From assembly GCA_028023455.1 (NCBI GenBank), contig JAQFVV010013335.1:90100-154099 (forward strand): a stretch of DNA of 64,000 nucleotides, in the 5' to 3' direction. Below the pieces are notes generated by a model. That model saw only the letters and a list, made by a program, of their open reading frames with translations. It searched no databases and had not been told where the DNA came from. Source of the stretch: Epiperipatus broadwayi (lineage: Eukaryota; Onychophora; Udeonychophora; Euonychophora; Peripatidae). Position numbers and translations under genes: made by a program. This document shows, in pieces, positions 35,552-48,500 of this stretch. The stretch's first letter is position 1; every line of letters begins with the position of its first letter.

Positions 35552-38500
35552 TGTACCCTTACTTCTCGATGTATAATATAATTTGAAATACGACTAGCTC
35601 AATTAAATTATAATGCTTAATTAAAATTTGCATATCTATCTTTAATATACTTTTATATTATCATATTCAAATTAAATTTATTATTAATTATCAAAATCAA
35701 TATATTTCTATAGTATGTACTAATTAAATAAGTATTCATTAAAATCATGAAACTGTGAAGTAAAGTTACAAAGCAATAAGTAGATTTACATTGAGTCAAT
35801 ATCTTCCAAGACATTGTCTCAATGGCATAAGAATACTGTCACCTACCTATTAACTTACTACTACCTCTACAGCATTCTTATGGCTTTTAAATACAATAAA
35901 TTGTCTTTAATAATAATAAAATAAATAAATCTTAACTTTTAATTTTAAAATATAATTTAATAATCTCAGGTTCTTTTAATTATCTTAAAGTAATGATAAC
36001 TCATGTAAATAAGTATGATATGGGATTTTATATCAAACCTAAATACACCTAACTTATTCTAATAATAATAATACTCAATACTAATCTTAGGGTATAACTT
36101 AATCTTATCTATTTCTGTTATATTATTAAGTATTCAATAAATAAATAATCATATGTATATCTTTTTATTTTCATATAGTATCTTAATTTTAGAATAGATC
36201 AAAATCTTACAACTTAATAATCTGTGGCAATAATAATACTGTATTCTTATATTATGCATTATAATTATTCTATGACCATTGTAATATGATGTAATAATGT
36301 CAATCAATTCTCATAAATGATAATCAGGAAAATATTGTATTTATTTCTAAAATAATATTAATAAATTCACATTGTGCAAATATTATGTTTCTTTAAATTA
36401 TCTGCTGTCAAATGCTGTGGTGTAAAATAATGAACTCGACACACTTTTAAAACAAATTAAACAAATTTATTTACATTAACTTCAACTAAGAATTTATTTA
36501 CAATATTTACAGTTCAAAATTATGAAAACAAAGAAAATAAAATAAGAAAATAATAATACAAAATGTTTACACTGTTATTAGCTCATACTCCTATTAAATA
36601 ATCTATACATTCTTTTAAAATGCTATACTAATAATATTAAAGTATGTTTTTTAAAAAACTTAGACTTTAAATAAATATCAGTGAACTTCAATTATTACAC
36701 AGAAAAATTTATGTAAATAATATTTATGTAGCATATGTAAACAATTAAACTTTATTAATTAAATTGCTACATCACTTAAGTATTACTGTTATTCATTTCA
36801 TCATGTATTAGTATGTGTTCACTTTACTATTAGCATTACTCTAATAGCATAATATAGAAACTAATGTATCTTTATAATGTAATAACAAATAATTGATTAT
36901 AATTTTATATTTCACTTATTGCAATTCATGCTACATGTTTTATCAAATATGCATTACATATATGTACTGTTAAAATAATAATATTTAAATTATTCATTAA
37001 TTTCAAATTCATAAAGTATTATATTAGACAAATTCTATGATTCTTTTCTGTGTGAAATTATTACTTTACTTTATGTGTTATTCTACTCCTTCTTAATAAA
37101 CTTTTATCTACAAAACATCCTCTAAACTTATTTAAACTTTCCGGAAAAACAATCATCAACTTTAAATAAATACTAATTATCCAAAACTATTTATAATTCA
37201 TCATCTATATTCGGTAAATCTTCAATTCAAATATAAACTTCTACATAAACTTAACTTAACTTATCCAATAAAATAAAAAATATAGTTTTTGAGATCTCTT
37301 CCTAACTTGAAATAAAATAATTACTTGTATGAATAATAAATATAATTCTAATACTCTAACATAATAATAATAAAATAAAAATCAAAATTTATTTACGAAA
37401 GAATCATATAATTATTTCTAAGCTTCTTATGTAATGTTGCATCGTATTTATCTCATAAATTCAAATTATGCATATTTAAATAAAACTGTCACTGCCAATA
37501 TAATGTGTGTGTATTTTTAAAATAATCATACATTCATTCAAAATAACATATCATTCGGTTGATCTAAAGAAAACATATTAAATACATTAAAATTATTATT
37601 ATTATACAATTTTTACCATCAATAATGATTTAATGTACAGTCCATCTTCCAATATTCTTCGGAATTACAGCTTCATAAAATAATTCACATTTACACTCAC
37701 GATCATTCTTTAACATATTACGTTTTATATTAATTATAAAATAAACTTATGCAATTAATTATTATATTACTTTAGTTATTATTTTAAGAAATGTACCTAT
37801 CTTATTTTTAATAGATTAATATTATTTAACTTTTATATTAGATAAATAAAACAAAATTTATATTACATAATTCCAGCGATGTTTCCTTTTCACCATAAAG
37901 TTCTTTAATCGTAGGCACATATTCACTAGAACACCATTTCCTGTTTCCGGTCCACCACGTGTTTTTTAAAAGTTTATGAAAAACGAAAACGTTCTTTTAA
38001 AACCAAAACAAAAGTTAATAAAATTAAAATAGTTTATCTGATCCGGATGCAGTTCTTTAAAGAATATTATTTAAAAGTTATTATTCTTGAATTAGTTTAT
38101 AATTTATGAAAAATTATCATTTAATTATTTTAAATTAACTGGGACGTCCACATATTACTTGCGCATTTCTTAACAACATATCCAGGTAAGAATAAGCTTC
38201 TTTATCTATAAACGACCAGCGTTTAAATTATTTCAATATAATAATTTTATTATATTAAGATTTTTAGCTAATTATATTTCAATTGATTTGCCTTTAAAAT
38301 CATCAACATTCAGTCTTTTAAACATAAAGACTTAACAAGGCAAGCATTATAAAGCTACTTTCATTTCTAATATCTTTACTTAAGATATATATTCAAATTT
38401 ATAGCTTGCAAAAATACTTTCTTCATAAAGAAGTATTTTATTCTTTAAAATATCTATTTTCTAATAGTCAATAATAATTAGCTTTTAAAATTATATATTG

Positions 38501-39803
38501 TCCAAAATACTACTTTTCTCCATCTCGTAACTTTCCAAACTAATCCAGCGTTTGTCATATCTCTAGTATAAAGTTTCCGATATATTTTCACTATATATGA
38601 TGTTCCCATGACCATTTGCATGTAAATTGAGCTTCAATTTAGAGACGATTGATAGGAAAATTTAAATTAACACTGCATGTCTATTATTTAAAACTTTTAT
38701 AGATTATTTATAACGACACCCTTGTAATTTTAAAAAAATGATTTTAGAGCGTCTATAAATTTAATTAGCTATTTTTCTAATAGCACAATTAACTTGAAAA
38801 TTCAATCACGAAGTTCTCTCCTAACAATTGAACTGAGCTTTTATACCGGAAGAAACTTCCCATTTGATTGGTAGATTAAACAATCAACTTTGCTGGCTTA
38901 TTTACATATTTACCAACAACACAAAATTAAAAATAAATAATGACTTATTTAATATTTAATATTTATTACATTATCAAATTTCTAAATAATCTTTATCATT
39001 TATTTAAATCTATTAAACATTTTTTAAAAATATTCTTACTTAATTTTAATTTTAACTTTTATAAAATTATTTAAAATAAACTAAGTCTTTTTTATACGTT
39101 ATATTTTTAAAGCAATATTTTTTTAGAATCAGATTTAATATTTCACATTGAATATCTTTATTTTTATCTCGTGATAACTCACGTATTATTTATAAATTTA
39201 TAACATGATTTTTAAAATAGTTTTGCAACTTTACTAAACAACTTCCATGCATGTGTGTGTAAATTTAACTAACATCTGTTTTTTTTTATAACACAAGAAA
39301 CGCTTGTCATCGTCTAAAAATAAACTAACAATTGCATTTTTTAAAATAAATATTTTTTAAATAAATAAGATATTATAATAGATTTTAAAATAATTATCCA
39401 ATATTATTAAAATCAAATATTAGTCTTCTATTTAAGTACTTACAATAATTAAAATATTTATATTCTTTTATAATATTATTTTATCAATAATAAACATATG
39501 CATTTAATTTCAACTTGTCTTTTTTTAAATACTTTTAGCTTTAAATACCTATTTATTAAATATATTAATGCAGTATTGGTTATGGCCATTTTTCCCAACT
39601 ATATATTATAATCATCATCATTTAAAATGTCTCTCTCTACATCAGCACAATTTCACATATCAAATACTCATAGATTGCTTTAATTAAACCTTTTGAAATA
39701 TTACCATAAGCAAAATTAACATCACATATTCAAATATATCTTAAATTTAAAATTTTTAATAGATTAGCACAAAATTAGATGGTGACCCATACAAAAGGGC
39801 ACA
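35552..39803 (-). mobile_element. 4.25-kb LTR-like element TGTACCCTT...AAGGGCACA
   Basis: The segment starts TGTACCCTT after a TA tract and ends AAGGGCACA before one, so its ends are inverted repeats with one mismatch in nine. A 28-bp sequence containing TTTCATGTAATTTTAA and a TA run occurs just outside both ends (about 35517-35544 and 39827-39854), like a long target duplication. Inside there is no coding sequence and the composition is extremely AT-rich. A minus-strand CCAAT/TATA promoter near 38850 suggests an LTR read on the minus strand. A 4-kb LTR would be very long; another element type, or TA-mediated recombination, is possible. Confidence 0.5.
38839..38871 (-). promoter_or_regulatory. 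CCAAT/TATA promoter inside the 4.25-kb element
   Basis: On the minus strand CCAAT (38867-38871) lies 22 bp upstream of TATAAAAGC (38839-38845), followed by TCAGTT, which resembles an initiator. Confidence 0.45.
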
Positions 39804-39854
39804 ATATATATATATATATATATATATATTTCATGTAATTTTAATATATATATA

Positions 39855-40490
39855 AGATCTTGAATAGCTAGTGAAATTGCATTCATTTTTATATATAGGT
39901 TATTTTAATACTAAGATCATGTATTATGATGATGACTATCACATTGAATTTTATGTTCATGTCATATATATATATATGATAAGACCTTCATACTGAACTG
40001 GATCTTTCCTATTTTTCTTATTCGTATGAGGTTTTAATACATATATCACACATGTATATATTTGTTTATATACATATGTAGTTAATCTATTCTATTTAAA
40101 ATAAGTAAATGGTGGCATCATACAAATAACTAACTAATGAAGAACTCAGAAGCCATGACTATATTTTCTGATTATCCAGAACTCCAGGTATTAATATTAG
40201 ATATCACAACTAAATTACAGGTTTAATATAAAACTATTGCATCTAAAACAGCTTTTATTTTTTAAGTCACCAGTGTTAACAGACTATTTTCACTAATAAA
40301 CTGTTTCAGTATTAATTAAATAATGTCTTCTCTTATTTCTTTTTATATTTTGTGAATCTCCTCAAACAATATTGCATGATAATTAAATGTACTACCATTG
40401 GCTTCTATAAGCAAAGAAAGAATTACAGAGATTGTCTAAATATTAAAACAAACAATCTAATAAAATATAACAATAAGATACAATCTTTAG
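39855..40490. other. No gene recognised
   Basis: AT-rich. Contains TACTGAACTGGATC at 39992, matching similar sites at 14914 and 32499. Confidence 0.45.
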
Positions 40491-40504
40491 CCTATTCACT
40501 TTTT

Positions 40505-40611
40505 TTTCATATGTCATAGCATCGGCCGGGACATGAACCCACACCCGTCTGTAACCAACTACTTGCTTGCAAGGCAGGTGTGATGACCTCTTGGCTAACA
40601 ATGCTTGACTA
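40505..40611 (-). mobile_element. Short tRNA-derived SINE with target duplication
   Basis: A minus-strand tRNA-like unit (40518-40605): 7-bp acceptor stem AGCATTG/CGATGCT, A box TAGCCAAGAGG, anticodon loop CTTGCAA, a long variable region, and B box GGGTTCATGTCCC. It is followed by a short link and A8. The 13-mer CCTATTCACTTTT flanks it at 40491-40504 and 40612-40624, proving retroposition. No CCA end and a poor D arm: not a working tRNA gene. Confidence 0.82.
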
Positions 40612-40624
40612 CCTATTCACTTTT

Positions 40625-42650
40625 ACACCCATTTAATAGACTTTTAGCATATATAAAATAAAACTAATACTATAAATTAGAAAACAATAATGCATATAAA
40701 TACTTGTAAATTATTAACATAACTATATTTCTGTGACATAGTTCATTCTAAAGTTTGTTTTTAAGTTCATATTAATAAAAGAAAACAAATAAAGAGAAGG
40801 CTTTTATGAACAGTTATTTGTCAAATCTTACGACAGATTTTTTGTAGTTAACTTGTAAGGAAGTATGGCTATATATTTTAGTTGCAACTTTTTCCTTATG
40901 TTCTTGTTCTGAATATATAATCATTGCAATTTAGAAAATTAATTTTTTTATCATGTTGTTTTGGGCACTGAGTGCGATATAGATATGGTGATTCAGTTTA
41001 AATTTTATTTCAGCAGTAAAGTTATAAGGAAGACATCAACAGATGTGGTTAATGGTTTTAGCCATTCACTTAGATAAATTATCTGATCTATGTATGGGTT
41101 TTCATATTATTAACTATCTTTGGTTTCAATAAGTATAGCAACAGAAGTATCAGAAACTGGAGCATAGGACCACTATAAATGGTTTAATACTTTTTGTTAG
41201 TTTCAGATTTGCACATCTTTTCTCAAAAATATTTCTCTTCTTCCAAAAAACTCTGTGGATCACTTTATATATTCTGTTTCAGCCCCTACACATTTATTTA
41301 TTACATTTTTTTTTCTTTTACATAGATTCATTTCTATATGTATTTAATCCAACACAACTATTATTACTATATATTTATTTTTTTCACATAACTTTACAAA
41401 GTCAAACAGATATTTTTAATTTGTTTTATATAAAGTATGTACTTCTATCTGTGGAAGAGAATACTACTAACTACAAAACAAAATATATATTTTTCAAAAA
41501 AAAATTAAACAAAGCAAAATTATATTCATATTTTTTCTACAAGAATAAACATATTTTTTTTAAATAATTTTTATTATAATCTGACATTCTTGTTGAGTAT
41601 CTTACTAAAAACAACTGTCTATAATTAAGATTTTTTTTTTTCAATTACCTATAATTAAACTGAGTTTTAATCTCTGCTTTTAATTACATTAACAATTTCT
41701 AGGTAAGTGAAAAGAATAGAATTAATAATTAGTAAAATATAATATCGAATGTTAAAGTACATTTTTTTCTATTAATCTATTTTTTTTCTTTTTTTAATAA
41801 TCTCTAACTTATTTTGTGCTCTTCAATATTTTGTCCAGTTAATGGTACAATATATATTTAAATTAATGGAAAGTGTATAATAAAAATATATTTTATCATA
41901 ATGAAATTTTGTTTGAATTATTAAAACATCTTAATTATTTATATAAAATTTAAATCTTACTGGATAACTCAGTAAGTTTACTATTAATTATACGTATATA
42001 TCTCTATCACAGCTTGCCAGTTGTATTTGAATTGTACTGTGTTTATCTTTAGTTCCATTAAAACAAAATTTGTAACTGTTGATTGATTGATTATCCATGC
42101 GAAAATTTTTACTTTTTATTGTTGATAATATTTTATTTCAATAGGTAAGCTTAATAAATTTTAGCAATGAAAGAAATATTTCTCTAAGGGTAGACAAAAT
42201 TTATATCTTAGTTTCATCATTTCTAAACCTGAAGGTGTTGTTTCATGACTAGGGAAGTTACTGAATCTAGCTTAGAGATGGAGGATTCTTGATGGCTTTA
42301 GAACAATTAGTTGTGAGAGTTTCCATTATATAAAAAATTTTCAATTATTGACAGAGTTCCTTATTCTTGAGGTTGCATGATGCTCTTGTCTGTAGGTCTT
42401 TCCCTACTTTCTTCTTTTTTTTCCAGTATATATAGTTATGCCAATGTGTAAAAAAATATATATTATCCTATTACCTTGAGCTCCATTGCTTTCTTGTTAT
42501 TTTTCTTTCTTTATTTTAATCTGATTATTATCAGTAATTAGTTGTTTTTAATAAACATCTGATAACTGAATTTAATTTTAATTAAATCAACAAATTTTTT
42601 TTTTTTTTTTTAAATTTTCAGATGCAAAATTTGTTTCATTTAGAAACTCA
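40625..42650. other. No gene recognised
   Basis: AT-rich with many poly-T runs and a short TA tract at its end. Confidence 0.45.
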
Positions 42651-42761
42651 TATATATATATGTTCAACAGATGGCGTTTTACCAAAATCACCGAACAAGT
42701 GTAAAATTTGTTTACATAATCGAAAAAAGAGTCAGAATTAACTACCTCTTTCATTTGCTCA

Positions 42762-42808
42762 CCCCCAGATCAGCTGATTTCAAGCTGTTTTGCTCTCATC
42801 AGTGAGGA
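42762..42808 (-). ncRNA. Type I hammerhead ribozyme, array V unit 1, intact
   Basis: Minus strand: stem I UCCUCA/UGGGGG (six pairs, two of them G-U), CUGAUGA, stem II GAGC/GCUU, GAAA, stem III AUCAGCUGAU, cleavage after C. Confidence 0.83.
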
Positions 42809-43174
42809 ATAGAGTATAGAAACTAGATCTAAACACTGACTCTCGAGTGTTTATGCAAAACGTTTCTATCAGTTTGCAAGCTGAATTTTTCAGACCGGTA
42901 AAGTCTTCAAACTCAGCCTAGCAAGCCAGATATTTATATGGGTCTGATCTCAGTTCAGTATCACCACATAATCAAAGTCTCTGCAATATATATCATTGCA
43001 AGAAAACTTTAAAGGTACATTTATGAAAAACAAAAACAAATTATTCACGTAACTTGCTATCACTTGTTATTTATGTTCAACAGATGGCGTTTTACCAAAA
43101 CCACCGAATAAGTGTAAAATTTGTTTACATAAACGAAAAAAGAGTCAGAATTAACTACCTCTTTCATTTGCTCA

Positions 43175-43221
43175 CCCCCAGATCAGCTGATTTCAAGCTG
43201 GTTTGCTCTCATCAGTGAGGG
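43175..43221 (-). ncRNA. Type I hammerhead ribozyme, array V unit 2, intact
   Basis: Minus strand: stem I CCCUCA/UGGGGG, otherwise as unit 1. Confidence 0.86.
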
Positions 43222-43493
43222 ATAGAGTATAGAAACTAGATCTAAACACTGACTCTCAAGTGTTTATGCAAAACGTTTCTATCAGTTTGCAAGCGTGAAT
43301 TTTTCAGACCGGTAAAGTCTTCAAACAGCCTAGCAAGCCAGATATTTATATGGGTCTGATCTCAGTTCAGTATCACCACATAATCAAAGTCTCTGAACTT
43401 TACCGGTCTGAAAAATTCACGCTTGCAAACTGATAGAAACGTTTTGCATAAACATTTGAGAGTCAATGTTTAGATCTAGTTTCTATACTCTAT

Positions 43494-43540
43494 CCCTCAC
43501 TGATGAGAGCAAACCAGCTTGAAATCAGCTGATCTGGGGG
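43494..43540 (+). ncRNA. Type I hammerhead ribozyme, array V inverted unit, intact
   Basis: Stem I CCCUCA (43494-43499) with UGGGGG (43535-43540), CUGAUGA (43500-43506), GAAA (43521-43524), stem III AUCAGCUGAU (43524-43533), cleavage after C43534. Two further pairs are possible beyond an internal loop in stem I, as in natural loop-loop hammerheads. Confidence 0.87.
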
Positions 43541-44217
43541 TGAGCAAATGAAAGAGGTAGTTAATTCTGACTCTTTTTTCGTTTATGTAAACAAATTTTA
43601 CACTTGTTCGGTGGTTTTGGTTAAACGCCATCTGTTGAACATAAATAACAAGTGATAGCAAGTTACGTGAATAACTTGTTTTTGTTTTTCATATATATAT
43701 ATATCAACTTTGATCTTTATATTTGCTACTTGCATATCCATAATCTTGATTCTTTTTCTTACAATGAGGTATATTTACTTATTTTGGATTTACTGTTATT
43801 TTAATATTTTAAAAATCAAAGAATACATGTCTCAATATCTATATATAATAACTTTTGCAAAACAACCTAGCTGTAACTTTTAGCATAAGTATAGTTTTAT
43901 AAATTACTTAATGTGTGTTTTTTTTTTCTTTTTAAATTACATACTGAGTTTAAAATAAAAATAAATCACCGATGGAGATAATTTTATTTTTATTTTAATA
44001 CATTAAAATATTTGCTGTGCCTTTTTATTAGGATTAAGTTAATTTGTGATACTGAGCAACACTAAGTTTGGTTTAGTTCATATAATTACATTATATATGT
44101 GTGTGTGTGCATATGTGTCAATGTTTGTATGAAATATTTTTTTAAGCTAAAATATAAAAAAACTAAAAGTAATAATGTAACATAATTAATAATTAAAAGT
44201 ATATATGTATAATACAG

Positions 44218-44373
44218 GAAGCGTATGCCGTTCTGATTGGCTATTGTTCAAAGGTGCTTGTTATTTTTTTTCCGAAGAGGAAAAGCCTTGGGAAGATGCA
44301 GATGGAACATGTAGAAAATTGCAAAGCCATCTTGTAGATATTAGAGATAAAAAAGAAGATGAATTTTTACAAG
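44218..44373 (+). CDS. C-type lectin domain, N-terminal half exon
   Basis: Acceptor AATACAG and donor CAAG|GTATGA bound a 156-nt exon that starts and ends in phase 1. With the last G of the 12306-12465 exon it opens with Gly and reads SVCRSDWLLFKGACYFF..., then ..A..TCRKLQSHLVDIRDKKEDEFLQ. These are the first conserved cysteines (including the extra Cys of long-form domains), the WLLF strand, CYFF, and the C..L..HLVDI helix. The fold half fits a domain that follows the one at 12.3 kb, as in mannose-receptor-type proteins. The matching second-half exon is not found before 64000, so the gene may continue beyond the window or through a very long intron. Confidence 0.85.
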
Positions 44374-45321
44374 GTATGAAAATTATATATATATATTCAT
44401 GTTGACCTACAAACAATCTAATTTTTTTTGTTTTTTAAATTTTAAATGCTGTATTCTCACTACTATAAAAAGTTAAAAAAGAAAGACTAAAAATATATAT
44501 ATTATAAATAGTATTGATTTGATTTTATAGATTAGCATTTATTGGACCATGTTATAATATATAAGTAAAAGTACTAATAACATTTATTTAGAGATTAAAT
44601 TTAGACAGCAATCTTAAGCCTTCCTGAATTTTATGATGCAACAATGATCTTTGTTTATTAACGCAAATTTATTAACGCACAAATGAGTTAGATATTTATT
44701 TATTTTTATCATTTTTACAAAAGTTGTTTATTCTTTTATTATTATTATGTTGTTGTTTTTTTTTTCTTTGCGAATCTATAATTATCATAAGAAATAAAAC
44801 TTTCAAATAAGCGTCTTTTTTAATACCATCATCCAATTTATTTATATAGTTTTAATATATATCTTTGTGATTTGGGACAAATGAAGATCACTGACATCAC
44901 ATGATTTAATTTTCCTAATGTCTTTATTATATATTTCAAAGTGTGTATTGTTAGTTGTAAATTTTAGGTATATCTAAAAACTGTTTTACACGGAAAATGT
45001 GAGATAAATTTGAAAAATATATAATAATCCTTAATCCTTATCAGAGATTTTAAGGATATATCTGAGCTAGAGCTAATCCGTATCAAAGTTGCGAATACAG
45101 AAAGTTTAACATTTGCACATATGTATATAAATGTATCAATGCATTAGTAATTATATAATAAAATTGTAATAAAAATAATGAAATATAATGCTGATAATAT
45201 ATTATATAAATAATTATAATAAACTAAGAAATATTTTCACTTAATTTCTAACTTGCTTTAATTTAAAACTATTTGAATTGTTATATAATGAATATTTTAT
45301 TTTATGAACATTTATTCTAAT
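44374..45321. other. Probable intron
   Basis: AT-rich, no feature recognised. Confidence 0.45.
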
Positions 45322-45535
45322 TTAATGGATTTCATTTGCTTTAAAAAGCCTTGGATAGTTAAAGATTGGCTGAAACAATTCACAAATTGGAATGTAAATA
45401 GTTTTCAATGGAAGAAAATTAAGAAATTAATTGAAAGTACTTTTGTGGTTTATATGGTTGTCTATAAAATATATTACGATTGTCATTATTCATTATTTTA
45501 TTATAATTTTATTTCAATAATTATTCTATAACACA
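45322..45535 (+). repeat. Dispersed repeat R, copy 3, with exon-like frame
   Basis: Open reading FKKPWIVKDWLKQ...QWKKIKKLIEST resembles RKRWIVKEWRRQ after copy 2 and KKLTESTS in copy 1. It ends in (CA)n(TA)n at 45530. It may derive from a coding sequence carried by a repeat; not identified. Confidence 0.45.
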
Positions 45536-45559
45536 CACACACACACACATATATATATA

Positions 45560-48500
45560 CGCACTCACATAGTATCTGAATTGAATTTTAATTATATAAT
45601 TTATAAATAATCTATGTAATACTATATAGTTTTATGTTTATAACTCATATAAAATACTTTTAATAACAATAACGTATTCAATTTTTTTTAATATTACCAA
45701 TAAATATTACTTTAAAACAACGTTTTAAACTAAATTTCATTTATCTGTTTATTAAATCTTAAATTTTATAAATCGAAATAAGCTTTCTGTCATTACTAAA
45801 AAAAAAGTATAAGCCAAAAAAACATAAAAAATTATCGTTTGTATTTTGATTAACCGTTAACATAGAAAAATAATTTCTAGCTTTTAGTTTTTATTGGAAT
45901 CATGATATTTTACAGTATAGTCTTAAAGTCCACAAATTGCAATTCATCTCTATCATTCTCAGTTCTTGAACTTCATAAAACTTCTCAGCAACAAACCATC
46001 AGAGTATTTTTAATAATTATTATTAGATTAATATTTTCTCCAGTATTTGAGAGCAAAAAAAATATTAGTTTATTATTGAAAAAAAGTGTGTTGGTTTAAA
46101 ACCAAAAAAAAATAATAATAATGCTCTGAGCAAAAACAGTTATATCACTTAATGAAACAAAATTATTTTTATTTTACTCAACTGGGATATATAGATTCAA
46201 GAACTTACGTAACTCTTAAGTATAGTATTCTATATGTGCACTAATCCACCAGATAAGCAAAATAAACTTAAATATAGATTTAGTTCATCTTATTATGCAA
46301 TATTCTAATACATTCTTTTTTTTCTATAACTAGCTAAATATTATACTAGATACAAAAATAATTACCAATAGTTTTTTTTATTTTTTTATATAATCTTTGT
46401 CAAGGCATGCATATTCAAAACATAAAATAAAATCATAAACAAAAATCAACTAGTCAAAGTATGTTAAAAACATATGTATATAAAATATATCAAAAGTTTT
46501 TCTTTTCATTTTTTTATATAAAGACTGAAATTATTATTCAAAGGTTTATATTTTTAAGACATTTTTACGAAGTTTAGTTCAATAAAAAAAAATTCTAAAT
46601 AGCAAACGTTTGTTGAAATTTTACATGATTATAACTTAACTAAGTTTAAAAAGAATATAAACAAAGAATATTTGGGGGAATATATACATCTTAATCATAT
46701 TGTTTTACTCTTTTACAGTTAATGCGCCCATGTATATCTGAAAAATTCTGATAATATGAAACATTTGTTTCTCCAGTGAATCATAGTAAGATTTATATTT
46801 AATAGCAAATGGAATATTCTTTTGCTGGCGACCTAAAAGAATAATTTTAATGTTTAGTTACATTTTAATACAAGCCCAGTATAGTCCGTTGATATATTAT
46901 CCAATCTATGACATTCTGCTGGTTAGACTTATATAAGTACATTAATATGCATTATAGCATTTTTGTATACAAAAATTAGAACATTTTTTTAATTTATTTG
47001 AAATTATGTCTTTTTTATATTTTTTTCTCTCTAATTATTATATTTCTAAATTTATTTATTTGGTTTTAATTTCAACTAGCTTTCTCTCATGCTGTTTTAT
47101 ACTACTTACAGCATTTGTCCCATTTTTAAATCCTTATTCGATGCACATTAATCACCTACCATACAATAAGGATAGTTCATAAAATTATATTAAATGCCAA
47201 TTGTTATATTTATAAACATAGTATTAATTTTCAATTATTTAAACCAATTTTATTCTTTTACCCTTAATACTTTTTAATTACAGGTGTTATTAAATAAGTA
47301 AAAATTCTAAATAACTATTTTTATGTGATTTTTTCTTTCGGTTTTATTAGGTGATATAAGTCTGCACAATAATACTTTATTTAAAAAAATCACTTATTTT
47401 CAAGCCTAATGTTTTAATAGATCACATTTTTCTCATTAAATTTAAATTGCAATTATTTGAGTATTCTGTTAAACCTCTTGCATTCTGATATTTTCTATCC
47501 ACCTGATTAGAGTTTTTATTTGTATGTGTTTAAATAAAATTTTTATTCTATACTAAACACCAATAAATTGGACTTGAAGTTTTTTTTTAATTCATTTTAT
47601 AAATGAATATTTTAAAAATCCGTATTTGATTGTTTTAAATGTCTAAAAACTAATCTGTAAATAATACATTTTGCCATAAATTTCAAAACAGATGATTATG
47701 CATATAGGTTTTCTGAAATAAACAATTTTTTTAAGCTTCTTTTTTATAAAATGTAAGCAAATATATATGTATAATAAATCCATCAAATGTTCTATTTTAA
47801 AATCTGATATTTACTTTACAATATTTAAATATTTGGAAAGATTTTAACACTATGTCATTTCTGACAGATAGATATAGATAGATATAATAGGCACTGAATG
47901 TTCTTTAAATTATGGTCAAGTTTATTAACTATTATTTCTAAAAATAAAAATAAATAAATAAATAAATTGAAAGTATGCATATGTGTTTCTTTTTATTTTT
48001 AATAATAATCAATTAATTAATATGTAAAAATAATCATAAATATTCTATAAACAAGCAAAAAAATCATATTTATTTATTCCAAAAACTTTGTATAAAAATT
48101 AGACCTCAAAGAAGTGAATGTTTTCCAGATGTTTGAAGATGTAAACACTGATTTTTTTTGTCATAGAACAATGGAAAAAAAAAACTCTTAAATTTTTGCT
48201 AAAGTTCATAAAATACTGATATCTTCAGATTTTTTTCTATTAAAACATCAATAAAGACATTATGGGAAAGACTATATTATAAAAAAACTAGAGGTCATTA
48301 TCTTTTAAGAAAATGTTTGTAGCATAATTTACAACTATGGAACAATTATGCTTCTTTTGAGAAAACACCCAATGATTCTCAGCAAATATGACAGTTATTA
48401 AGTTAAAGAACATAATATCATCTGAAAATTTAAATTGGTTTTGATTGTCATCATTATATGTAGTGGAAGAAGAAGATGGACAATATCAAAAATTGTTAGT

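Larger units (their letters stand above)
42661..43690. repeat. Hammerhead-bearing repeat array V
   Basis: Two direct units 413 bp apart (42661 and 43074) and one inverted unit from about 43393. All three ribozymes look intact. Both edges meet ATATATATAT (42650-42660; 43690-43703). Subfamily-specific stem I is CCCUCA/UGGGGG. Confidence 0.93.

Noticed and set aside
40518-40605. Functional tRNA gene
   Set aside because: Poor D arm, odd variable region, no terminator context, and a target duplication with an A tail show it is a retroposed SINE.
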